From NCBI GenBank assembly GCA_030248135.1, contig JASANC010001441.1, positions 1 through 64,000 of the forward strand: 64,000 nt of DNA, written 5' to 3'. Below, in pieces: positions 12,850 through 26,400 of the stretch. Below the pieces are notes generated by a model. That model worked only from the letters and a program-made list of their open reading frames with translations. It ran no database searches and was not told where the DNA came from. Position 1 is the stretch's first letter; each line of letters starts with the position of its first letter. The position numbers and the translations under genes were made by a program. Source of the stretch: Theristus sp. LFF4_11. Taxonomy: Eukaryota > Nematoda > Chromadorea > Monhysterida > Xyalidae.

Positions 12850-14715
12850 CACACGCAAACGGAGAGTCGCAAATGTTCTGTTGTCGTCTGAAGTTGTTGT
12901 CACTCTTCTTTTGTGCTCACAGTGTGGACTCGACTCGTTTTCGCGCGTGGAGATTGAGAGAGTTTGTTCAGTGCTGTTCAAAAAACGGCCGCCAATGTAG
13001 TGACACTGGTCTCTCTTTCTCTCTCTCTCTCTGCGACCGGCTCAATTGGGCAACTGGATTGCGCGCATCAAGCGTGAAACGGATGTCCCGTTCTACGTCT
13101 GCAAACGCAGTCAGTCGCGCGGTGATCTGTATACTCTGGCTTGTGTGATTCCTGAAACTGGGTGTATGTCCGATTCAACTGAATGAATATGAGTTTAAAA
13201 AAACAGATTGGTCAGCTTGAGGCGAGATTAGGTTCGCTTTTTTCATGATTAGTGATTCTAGTTGAAGGTAATTGTTCACCATTACGTTTTTGAAAAAATG
13301 TCTTTCTTCGAGCTGACCAATTCTGTTGGTTTGGTTGCAACAAAGCTCGAGTGCTACGCTGGACGATTTTGTTTTTGAAACAAGCGAAAAAGGCCGCTAG
13401 CTAGCCAGCTTTGTTGCTTCATCTTCGCTCAAATTTTTTTGTAGAACTATTGAACTTTACCAGAAGAACATGTATTCTTCCAACAGAGAAACGGGTTTTC
13501 GTAAATTGACTGATGTTGAACAAATTTTCATTTTATGCTCTATTAGTTTCCAGAATGCTTCAGTTTTGTTCACTTTGACTAGCTGTTTTATTCTTGCTGG
13601 TGTTTCCCTGTTATAACGCCATTTTTTGCGTGATTATTTCACGTTTTCTGACAAACTATCCCTGTCTGTGGTTTCAGTTTTGTTGTGGCGATTTTTTGTT
13701 GTTAATCGTGCCAAAAAATACTTTTGTAAAGATCTACATTTAGATTAGTTTGTGTGAAATTTGGTGTGTAAAAGATCTCCAACGTGTTGTTCACAAGGAT
13801 TATTACAAGGCTCTTGCCTAAGATTATACCCAAAATACTGTCGCGTGCATTAATGACTGTGAATGGGTTTCCAGAGTTATATTTTACCCTCCATTTAAAA
13901 AGTATTCTGTGCAACGAAAAGTATTCTGATTTGGTAGAAGTCTTCTCATGATAGTTTCATCAAATCTGTTCAGGTTCAACGATTGTTTTTTTTCAAATTA
14001 GAATTTGTTTTTTCATTAACCAATATGAGTGATTCCAAACAGTAAGCCTTGTGCAATTTTTTTCCCGTCCGATGTCACATTTTATCAACTCCAGTTTTAA
14101 AATTTCGAGTTTGTGAAAGCATGTTTTTTGTGAGTTTTCACCATTTTTTTTCATTTTTTTTCATGTGCAATACAATTGTTCAGTGCTTGCTTCACCGTTT
14201 TTTTTGATTGGTTGACTTCTCTTTGAGTTTTTTTCCTCTGGGTTGTGCGTGCAATTCTTGATCCCGATTAAATTTTAAAAGCGACAAATTGTACCATGCA
14301 CATTATTTCTGTCAAATTTCACTTCTGTCCTTCTGGATATGTTTGATAATTGTTGGCGTTGTTGTTTCTGTTGTCATAACACGCAGACTGGTTTAGCCCT
14401 GTTTTCACAACCTTTTTTCAATGGAACAAAGTCGTTGCTGTCCACATCACGAAGAAAGGGTTTATTTATTTCCATATAATGTACTTTGTCTTGAAATACG
14501 GACAACTAACCAGATCAAAGCTGTTTTTAGTTTATCTTTCCTTCCCACGTGATTCCCGTCTCATTCAGTTATGGTGATTTTGAGTTGTCAGTTTTTTTTG
14601 TGATTCCCTTTTATTTTGTTCATACTGAAGTTCGGCTGAATAAAGTCGCTTATGGTATAAAGAATATGAGGGATGATTTTCAGTCCAAAAGGGCCATGCA
14701 CCCTGTTATGGCATA
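12850..14715. other. region 3' of C1GALT1, no gene recognised
   Basis: AT-rich sequence that should include the C1GALT1 3' untranslated region. A CT dinucleotide run lies at 13013-13034, and a MITE family B fragment may lie near 13085-13125. No AATAAA lies close to the stop; the one I noticed is near 14638, too far away to assign. Confidence 0.4.
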
Positions 14716-17128
14716 TTAACACCGTTTGCAAATAAGAGTGGGGGGGGGGTAGCGCTACATGGGAAAGTTTTTAAACCAAAGGTGCAGGGACATTCTACTA
14801 ATCAAGGCGCTTCAGGTTTACCCCCTGAGTACCCCCTGATTATGCCTATAAAGGTCGTTTTTAGGGTGCGGAAGTTGAAAAACCCTCGATTTTTTGCGAT
14901 TTTTCGCAAAGTGTACCTTTTTAGCCCTACCGTATCTCGTAGTTGCACAGTTTTTGGAACCTCACACTGTATTCACGTGAAAGATCTTGCGGAGTTCTTT
15001 AAGGCCCTGTATCAATGAGCCCTTGCAAGGGGGTCCCTGAGGCGCTACGACGCTAGTTAAAATTACTTTTTTTTAAAATGACGCTATTTTTTTAAAACAT
15101 TTTTTTGAGCTCATAAACACAATTTTTCGATTTTCATTTTTGGTTCTACAGGGGGGTTTTCGGGGTCGCTGAATTCGAATCTGATCTTAGATTTTTGCCC
15201 CGGGCATTTTTTGCCCTAAAATTGGGCAAAAACACATTTTTTTGCGTTTTCCAGTGTTTTTTGGTTTTAATTTTTAATTTTAAGTGCGGATTTTTTTAAC
15301 AAAGCTGTTTTACAACAGCCTTACAACCGCTGTATCGGAATCAGTTTTGATATTTTGCAACTGACCACTTGCCCACCCAAAAAATGGGTAAAAAGTTGAT
15401 TTTTTTGCTTTTTGCACACGTTTTCGTTTCACAGTGAAAAAATCAAGTTAGAAACAACTTGTAATTTTAATTTTTAGTTCTACATGGAGGGTTTCGGGGT
15501 CGCTGAATTTGAATCTGACCTTAGATTTTTGTCCCGGGCCTTTTTTTGCTTTAAAAGTTGGGCAAAACACATTTTTATGCGTTTTCCAGTGTTTTTTTGT
15601 TTTAATTTTTAATTTTAAATGCGGATTTTTTAGCAAAGCTGTTTTATAACAGCCATACAACCGTTGTATCTGAATCTGTTTTGATATTTTGCAACTGACC
15701 ACTTGTCCACTTAAAAAAATGGGTAAAAAGTTGATTTTTTTGCTTTTTGCACACGTTTTCGTTTCACAATGAAAAAATCAAGTTAGAAACAACTTGTAAT
15801 TTTAATTTTTAGTTCTCCAGAGGGGTTTTCGGAGTCGCTGAATTCGAATCTGACCTTAGATTTTTGCCCCGGGCATTTTTTTGCTCTAAAAATTAAAACA
15901 AAAAACCACTGGAAAACGCATAAAAATGTGTTTTTGCCCCATTTTTAGAGCAATAAAAATGCCCGGGGCAAAAATCTAAAATCAGATTCGAATTCAGCGA
16001 TCTTGAAAACCCCCTGGAGAACTAAAAATTAAAATTACAAGTTGTTTCTAACTTGATTTTTCATTGTGAAACGAAAACGTGTGCAAAAAGCAAAAAAATC
16101 AACTTTTTACCCATTTTTTAAGTGGACAAGTGGTCAGTTGCAAAATATCAAAACAGATTCAGATACAGCGGTTGTATGGCTGTTATAAAACAGCTTTGTT
16201 AAAAAAATCCGCATTTAAAATTGAAAATTAAAACAAAAAAAACACTGGAAAACGCATAAAAATGTGTTTTTGCCCAACTTTTAAAGCAAAAAAAGCCCGG
16301 GACAAAAATCTAAGGTCAGATTCGAATTCAGCGACCCCGAAACCCTCCATGTAGAACTAAAAATTTAAATTACAAGTTGTTTCTAACTTGATTTTTTCAC
16401 TGTGAAACGAAAACGTGTGCAAAAAGCAAAAAAATCAACTTTTTACCCATTTTTTGGGTGGGTAAGTGGTCAGTTGCAAAATATCAAAACTGATTCCGAT
16501 ACAGCGGTTGTTCGGCTGTTGTAAAACAGCTTTTTAAAAAAATCCGCACTTAAAATTAAAAATTAAAACCAAAAAACACTGGAAAACGCAAAAAAATGTG
16601 TTTTTGCCCAATTTTAGGGCAAAAAAATGCTCGGGGCAAAAATCTAAGATCAGATTCGAATTCAGCGACCCCAAAAACCCCCCTGTAGAACCAAAAATGA
16701 AAATCGAAAAATTGTGTTTATGAGCTCAAAAAAATGTTTTAAAAAAATAGCGTAATTTTTAAAAAAAGTCATTTTAACTAGCGTCGTAGCGCCTCAGGGA
16801 CCCCCCTTGCAAGGGCTCATTGATACAGGGCCTTAAAGAACTCCGCAAGATCTTTCACGTGAATACTGTGTGAGGTTCCAGAAATTGTGCAACTACGAGA
16901 TACGGTAGGGCTAAAAAGGTACACTTTGCGAAAAATCGCAAAAAATCGAGGGTTTTTCAACTTCCGCACCCTAAAAACGACCTTTATAGGCATAATCAGG
17001 GGGTACTCAGGGGGTAAACCTGAAGCGCCTTGATTAGTAGAATGTCCCTGCACCCTTGGTTTAAAAACTTTTCCATGTATCACGGAATGTTCCTAGGGCC
17101 CCCCACTCTTATTTGCAAACGGTGTTAA
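14716..17128. mobile_element. 2.4-kb near-perfect palindrome flanked by TA
   Basis: The two arms (about 14716-15890 and 15900-17128) are inverted copies of each other over about 1.2 kb. The outer ends are TTAACACCGTTTGCAAATAA and its complement, each flanked by TA, consistent with a Tc1/mariner-like TA duplication. Each arm contains direct sub-repeats about 335 bp apart (blocks with GGGGTCGCTGAATTCGAATC near 15160, 15495 and 15830). The outer part of each arm contains matching 78-88-aa ORFs (14782-15018 + and 16817-17083 -); they resemble no family I know and are probably incidental. A transcript through it would fold into a very long hairpin. Confidence 0.85.
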
Positions 17129-17350
17129 TATTCCACAGTCACGATCAAACAAACAGCATAAACGTACGCTTGCACGCATGCAGTAACTGTAACATCGTAT
17201 GCCTGCCGCCAGTGTGTTTGTTTGCGACCACATTGTAATACAGTGCCGGGACTTAAGCGGCATTCATGAAGCAGTATTTAGTGACGCGTAGCTGCGCGGT
17301 TAATAAATACTATTTCATGAATGTACCATTAGTTCAAAGCGTCCGCACCA

Positions 17351-20114
<2,764 letters not shown>

Positions 20115-20749
20115 GACATTTAATAGACCAGAAACAGACTAACAACAAACTGGAAGAAATGCATAAACGCTTTGTTCTCATTACAGTTGTTCGAAGACAC
20201 AGCAAATATGCCAATATTGTCGCCACAATTCATGACAGACGCGATGATCGAAAACATTTTCCCAAAGTCTTTCTTGCCAAACGTTTTATCGCTCTTCAAT
20301 CATTTTGTGAATCACCAAAACAACAACAGAACGACCAGATTTCAGCAAATTCTCCAACAAACTGCGGAGCCAGCAATGAAGTTTTCTCAAACATGCATCA
20401 GAACATAAAAGAAAAAGGCAAACATTCATACAGGCAGAAGTCAAAGTTTGACAATGACCAGGATATCTGTCATATCGTGGAAGTGGAACAAAAAGCTCAG
20501 ATCTCCACAATTGATCTATTATTTGAAAAAAACAACACAAAAATTGCGCAATCAATGATCTTCCTCTGGTGAACCAGCTACATGTACAATCAGACATCGT
20601 GTCGAGACTTCCAAACGGATGACACCACACAATGTGAACCGAAAAAATAATAATCTGCACACACCCCACTGTGAATATCGTGACAAACACAAGCCGTCAA
20701 TTGTACCAACACCAGCCAATATCATAACGCCGAAGGCTTCGTCTCACCC
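20115..20749. other. spacer between MRPL57 and MRM2
   Basis: No exon is supported. Both flanking genes are transcribed leftward, so this 635 bp holds the MRPL57 3' end and the MRM2 promoter or, if the two are co-transcribed, an intercistronic spacer. A GTGTCGAGAC motif lies near 20599. Confidence 0.5.
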
Positions 20750-21893
20750 TCAAGTGTCGTATCGATTTCGATTCAGCAAGTAGCCCAACTCCGACTCGAC
20801 CGTTCGATGGGCATGCAGCAAGTTTCCGATATTGCCCGTTCGTTTGATCGTGCTCGTGCGCCCGGTCGTCCGCTTCGCCTCGCCCGGCATTCGCGTTCGC
20901 TCCTCGCGCGCGTACGCACGATCCAATTGCTCCTGCAGCGTCGAGCCGTGTCGCTTGAGCCACGGTGATTCTTGCGCCTGTGTCGGATGAAGTCACGATT
21001 TGTGGAAATTTGTTCAGAGCTGGTTTCACGTGCGATGTTGCACACCGCGTCACAAACGCACTGTGACACACGCACACGCACAGCGCACACGTTTCTTTGT
21101 GTGTGACTGATTTAAGGCCCGTTCGTTCTGACGTTTGCTGACGTACGTCAAAGGCACGTCTCCATGAACGGTAACATGCAATAACACAAGACCTAACGTG
21201 CCGTGCCGTGCCGTACATGCATACGTCTGTATGAACGGCAGTATGCAATGACACGGCACCTGAAGTGACGTGACGTGCCGTATACGCATGCGTCAGTATG
21301 AACGGGCCTTTACTGCGACACATTGGATTGGAAAGCTGTGTTCTGGTCTGGAAACTGCGCGGTCGTTTTACCAGACAAGAGCAGTGAGTGACACGCGACG
21401 ACCACAACTGCACCAGCTGACCTGACTGAGCACCGCACGCACGCCGTGTGCTTGCGCCCAAGTGCTAACGGGCAACAAGACAAAAAGTCGGCAACACAGT
21501 GCCAGAAATAAAAGTTTCCAGCAAACAAAATCGCCCGACTGAGCACGTCATCGTTTCACAGAATATGCAATGCAATCCGAAAACACGCACCCTCGTCATG
21601 TACGGCGACGCCAGACAGCGCATCACGTGATATTCGCGCGTCAATCGTTCGCGCAATTCCTCCGTTGTTCCCCTTGTCACCGGCCAATGAACGGTGCGCC
21701 ATGCGGTGCTGTGAGAAAGCCATTCTTTTTTTAAATTTTCATTTTTGTCTTTGCCCAAACTGCCAACAACAACGCTCACAAACTTTTTCTGCTTCGGCAG
21801 ACTTGCGCCGCGATAGCCGGTGAACCACGGCTTTCGCGCGACGTCGGGCAAGTTCGGATGCTTCCAATGGCGCACCACTTTTGACAGAAGCAT
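20750..21893 (-). CDS. MRPL57: mitochondrial large ribosomal subunit protein mL63
   Basis: Three exons read right to left: 21893-21784, 21708-21591, 20977-20750, giving 151 aa (the human protein is about 102). Diagnostic is SPYMTRAQE (residues 71-79), which matches the family signature SMPYMTREQE and follows a helix rich in Arg and Glu (EELRERLTREYHVMR). The N-terminus has basic residues (KVVRHW...WFTGYRG) suited to mitochondrial import. The C-terminal half is longer than in vertebrates and is not recognised. The exon 1 donor GTTTGT (21783) was preferred over the nearby GTGAGC (21779) because only it keeps the frame of exon 2. Exon 2 ends in GTGCGT. Intron 2 carries a Harbinger-like MITE. MRM2, another mitochondrial-ribosome gene, follows on the same strand. 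Confidence 0.8.
21115..21309. mobile_element. Harbinger-like MITE with TTA duplication
   Basis: Ends AGGCCCGTTC and its complement GAACGGGCCT, flanked by TTA on both sides (21112-21114 and 21310-21312). The inside is rich in ACGT motifs (GACGTACGTC, CGTGCCGTGCCGTACATGC) and has internal inverted symmetry. A TTA (TWA) duplication is typical of PIF/Harbinger elements. Located in MRPL57 intron 2. Confidence 0.82.
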
Positions 21894-21983
21894 TTTCTAC
21901 AGAAGACAAGATTGGATTGTTGTTGTTTTTTTGATTTCACAAAATGTCGGCGTTTGCAAAATGAGAACAACATTGAACCAGGT

Positions 21984-23028
21984 TAGGGTTAGGGGAAAAA
22001 AAATCCGGATTTTTTTTTAAATTAAAAAAAAATTTGAAAAAAAAAATTTTTTTTTTACAAGTTAGGTTTGTTCGAAGCGTCTCGTCGAGCTGAGTTCATC
22101 TAGACTATTTTCAGAACGATCCGGAAAACTATAAGAGCGAAAATCGTGTTTTATTGAAATTATGTCCATTTCATAGAGGGAAAGTTGCATTTTCAACAGT
22201 AAAACAGGACAATTTTCGACGTGTACTTGAATATTGAACCGTTCTTAGTTGTTCCTCTTAGGAAAATTACCAAAATTTGACTGTGTTCAAAAATTCCTGT
22301 TTGCTGTAGCTAAGTCGGCAACCCCTGTCGACCCGGTCGCCCCCCCCCCCAAGACACTTACTTTCAGGTTCAACCAGCTATGCTATCTGCCACATGGCGA
22401 GAGCCCACTCTTCAAATCATCGTATCGAAAACACGTACCATGATTTCGCGATCACGTTGCGGGCAACTGACAGACGCAAGTTTAACACGTTAGTTTAGCT
22501 CAGCACGCAAGTTTTAACATGTGGTCATGTTATCGGGTATCTGAAAAACGGTCGTGTGATGTGGTATTAACCAACATCTCCGCTCCAATTGTTTAACAAT
22601 ATATCGCACAACTCCATTGTAGACCTATAACATACGCCAATCAACAAAATATCATGTTCATCTCATGGCCTACCGACTGAAAAAACATGTTCTAAGTTGC
22701 AAGAAAACGATTTCTGAAACGATATTTCAATTCAGTTAAGTCATTTCAACGCTAAAAATTGACTCTAGAAGTCATCCAAATCGAAAAACATGGAGTACGT
22801 CGGTCAAAATGACCAAATAATGACATGTACCTAAGCACACAAAGAAGTTGGGAAGAAAATTTGGTTTGAACTTTCAAAAAATTATGCCATAAATCGAATT
22901 TTCAGAGCAAAGTAGAAGAAAAATTTTTCAAATTTTTTTTTTAAGTTTGAAAAAAAAATCCAAATTTTTAAAAAAAAAAACGAAAAAAAAACAAAAAAAA
23001 ATTTTTTTTTTCAAAGCCCCTAACCCTA
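21984..23028. mobile_element. hAT-like element with telomere-like ends, copy 1
   Basis: Terminal inverted repeats TAGGGTTAGGGG and CCCCTAACCCTA, flanked by the exact 8-bp duplication AACCAGGT (21976-21983 and 23029-23036). A nearly identical copy is at 58888-59909; long stretches match base for base, with small differences in homopolymer runs. Poly(A)/poly(T) tracts lie just inside both ends. No transposase ORF; the largest ORF is about 65 aa and shifts frame in the other copy. It lies between the divergent genes MRPL57 and NOMO, about 90 bp upstream of the MRPL57 start. Confidence 0.88.
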
Positions 23029-23410
23029 AACCAGGTTGAAACAAAAGTTTTTGTTTTGCGGGGCGTGGTTGGCTGAAGTGATAAAAACAAAACACGCCGC
23101 CGCAGAGCAAAAATTCGCCGCAAGGCAAATCTCGCCGTAGGCCCATAATCCTATTTCCAAGACCCGATCCTAATCCTAAGCCAAGCCTTTTTGATTTTTT
23201 GATTAGGTGATAAAATGATCAATTTAGTTTTTGCATCTTTTTTCCTGTGTTATAGGGCAGGGTAGGGGCACGTAGTGATTTTTGGTTTTTGCTCAACAAC
23301 CCTAATTCCACCGATAACACCGGCGCACAAATTAACTCTTGATCAAAAGCTTTTTTCACCGTTTTTTCAATCGCTTTTTTCAGTTTCTGCTTCATATTCA
23401 TTCTCACACG

Positions 23411-26400
23411 ATGATCTTCGACGCACTGACATTTCGTTTTTCGCGCTCAATCGAGTGTTTACTGCTGTTTATTAGCAGCGCCGTCGTCATGGGATTTTTC
23501 AGTAAGGATGCCGCTGCGCAGGAAGTTTACAGTTGTGGTGGATTCGTAAAAGCGAACGTTCCGATTTCGTTCGAGAAAATTTTGGTGAGTTTATGATCTT
23601 TTTTCGCGCATGCAAAATGTGTGATTTGAGTACTGAGATTCATACATAATTAGACAGACCAATTACAACCAATAAATAGAATGTCAAAAATCACCAGTTT
23701 ACAAGTTTGTTAGTTTTGGAAAGAGATGCAGGAAGTATAATAGCAGAGCAAAAACCCCGTGCCAAAGCAACACATAAAAGCGTAGCAAGTTTGGTAGTAT
23801 TTATCACTTCCATTACAAAGTATTCTTGTAAACTTGGACCTTTGAATTTTGGAAACCCCATTGCTATGATTTTTACGGTGACACTGCCTTCTTGTTGCTT
23901 TCAGGTTAAACTGTACACCGTTGAGGGCAATTTGAAGTATGAAACCGATTGTGCCCCAAACAACGGCTACTACATGATTCCCGTTTACAGCAAGGGACAA
24001 TACGTGCTGCGCATACATCCGCCAAGTGGCTGGAAATTCGGTGCGTTCGTTCGTTTTGCGGTTGTTTTGTCAGTTTTGTGGTCTTTGGTGGCAGCGACAC
24101 AGCTCATCATACCTTGATCCGTGTGGTCTCTCTCGAGTCACCTCGCATTATGATTAACAAAACTTAAAGGTCAGTTTTTGCTTTGTGGGCTGCGGACTGA
24201 CACCGCGAGGGCTGGACACTGTTTTTGCGGTTTCGCCCGGTAAGCGAAGATTGCGGCGACCCCGGACTCGTCAGTTCGACAAGTCGCCAGACCGCACAGT
24301 CTCAAAAATGCTGCGTGAGCCTAGGGGTGGTAATGGCAGCACGAAACATCAGCCAGTCCTCGTTTTTAACAAATATGATCAATGCTTACTGCATTGCATT
24401 AGCAGTTTGCATGCTCCTCTCTCTCGATGGCCGACTGGGATTGGTCCTGGAAAATAATTGTCTAAATAGACCACTTGTTCGTTGTTCTTTCTGCAAATCC
24501 AATCGAATGGCGTTTCCACTTTCAATTTTTTTTTAATTTTCACTTTCAGAGCCGGAAATGGTGGAACTGTCGGTTGATGGCGAGATGGACCCGTGCAGTA
24601 ATGGGCGTGATATTAATTTTCAGTTTGTCGGGTTTCCGATCACTGGCCAGGTACGTAAGACTTTGGCAATCAAATTAAAAATGCAAATACAGGGTTTTGA
24701 TCTGTATGCTACGCCACGCGAGGAAAATTTTCAGAAACGAGCGCCGTGAAAACTTTTCACTTCAGGATTTTTTCACGTCATCCAAAATTTTCGAGTGTCT
24801 GACACCTATTTCGGTGTGAAAAAACCTGATGGGAGACGTCATTATTTCGCGGTGTCCATACTCTCCCCGTGTGGGGGCAGTTTATGGTGTTATACATCAC
24901 AACGTTCACGGGTTTTACGGCGCAAAAACGTTTTTCTGGACAAAGACAAGACAACGTTTCGACCCGATCTTCTCAAATAAAAGAAACTTGCGAAGCCTCT
25001 TGCCACCAGCTGAACTGTTGCTGGTGCCCGGGGTGACTGTGCATTGTTACACGACAACAAGCACTAAAATGCTCGTAAAGACAAAAGAAGCACGTCACAA
25101 GTGTCCGAATTTCAATCCCCGTGATCCCACAATTCAACAACACCGAATTGCAGGTCAGAAGCGGCGACAAAACAGTCGGTCCGAAAGGTTTCCGTGTGGA
25201 TTTGCTACGTGCAGACACAAATCAAGCGCTGCAGTCAACCACAACGATTGATGGAGGAAGGTGAATGAGCGGGTTTTTTTTCAATGTGTTCCATCTTCGC
25301 ACAGTCAAACTTGGCCGGCGTTTATACCCGACCGACACGGCACGTCAAGTATGAATGCTTGTGTAAAAGAAGAGCACATGTTTCAAACATATAACTAACA
25401 TCACATGCTGGATTGCCGTTTTTGCTACGGGAATGTGACGTGACGTGCGGCGTGCCGGATAAATCTTGTGTGCATGAATTGGCCTGAAGTGTGAACTGTA
25501 TATGGACGATTGAGTTTCGCATTAACGCATTGCGCTCACCACAAAACCCAGTCAGCCTCTGCCTCTGCCTTTCATTTTCATTCACTCCGCCTAAAAAAGT
25601 CCAATTTTTCCATGATTTTTCCAACATTTCAGCTACTCATTCGAGGGCGTCCAACCGGGTGAGTACGTGATTGTGGGCGGCGAACAGTCGCTGTGCGCTG
25701 CGCGCACGCAGGCGAAAGTGCAGGTGATCGATCAGGCGTTACGTGTGGATGATGATCTGATTATATCCGGATACGCTCTCTCGGTTGGTGGCGGCGCTTT
25801 TTTTAAATTTATTTGTTTATTTTATTTGGTCGCGCGCCGGTTCCGAAAACCAAAAGGTACTAAACTCCACTACCAAACCATTTAGTCACAACAAATGGGG
25901 TGTTTTGATTCCAACAACTAAACCCGATCCACATTCATTCTACTTGAATTCAAGGTTTAGTTCAAGTTGTGTGCACTGTATTTTGCGAAAGCATCTGACA
26001 GGCTTGTGCTTGAATAAACGTGCTGTACATAGTCATTCAGTGGGTCAATGGCCTCGCCACGATAGTTTTGGGGTTGGCAAACGATATTTTATTTGTATTT
26101 GGCGGTGAAGTTGTGCAGTTTTTTTTTCTGTAAAAAAGGATTTTGTTTTGTTTTTTCATTTCCAGGGTCGTGTTATGGAAGACGGTAAACCGGTTGGCGA
26201 TGTCCAGTTCTGGCTCTTCTCGCAAGAGAAACGAGATGTGCGTGGAATCAGTTTTGTTGGGCGTTTTTTTGTCGATTTTCAAAAGTTTCCGAATGATTCT
26301 TGCTTGCTTCCTGCTGAACCGCTTGCAATCGAAAACTTCAGGAACAAGAAGTTGATCTGATTATTGTGCAGTCGTAAACAGACACACCAGCAAGCTGTGT

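Noticed and set aside
14782..17083. Matching 78-88-codon ORFs in both arms of the palindrome
   Set aside because: Their similarity follows from the inverted repeat itself. No family is recognised and there is no sign of a conserved start or splice.
20697..21461. 254-codon minus-strand ORF over MRPL57 exon 3 and intron 2
   Set aside because: It runs through the Harbinger-like MITE and reads exon 3 in the wrong frame. The mL63 frame with a splice at 20977 explains the sequence better.
21984..22000. Interstitial telomere repeat TTAGGG
   Set aside because: Only two units, mirrored at the other end and flanked by an 8-bp duplication, so they are transposon ends.
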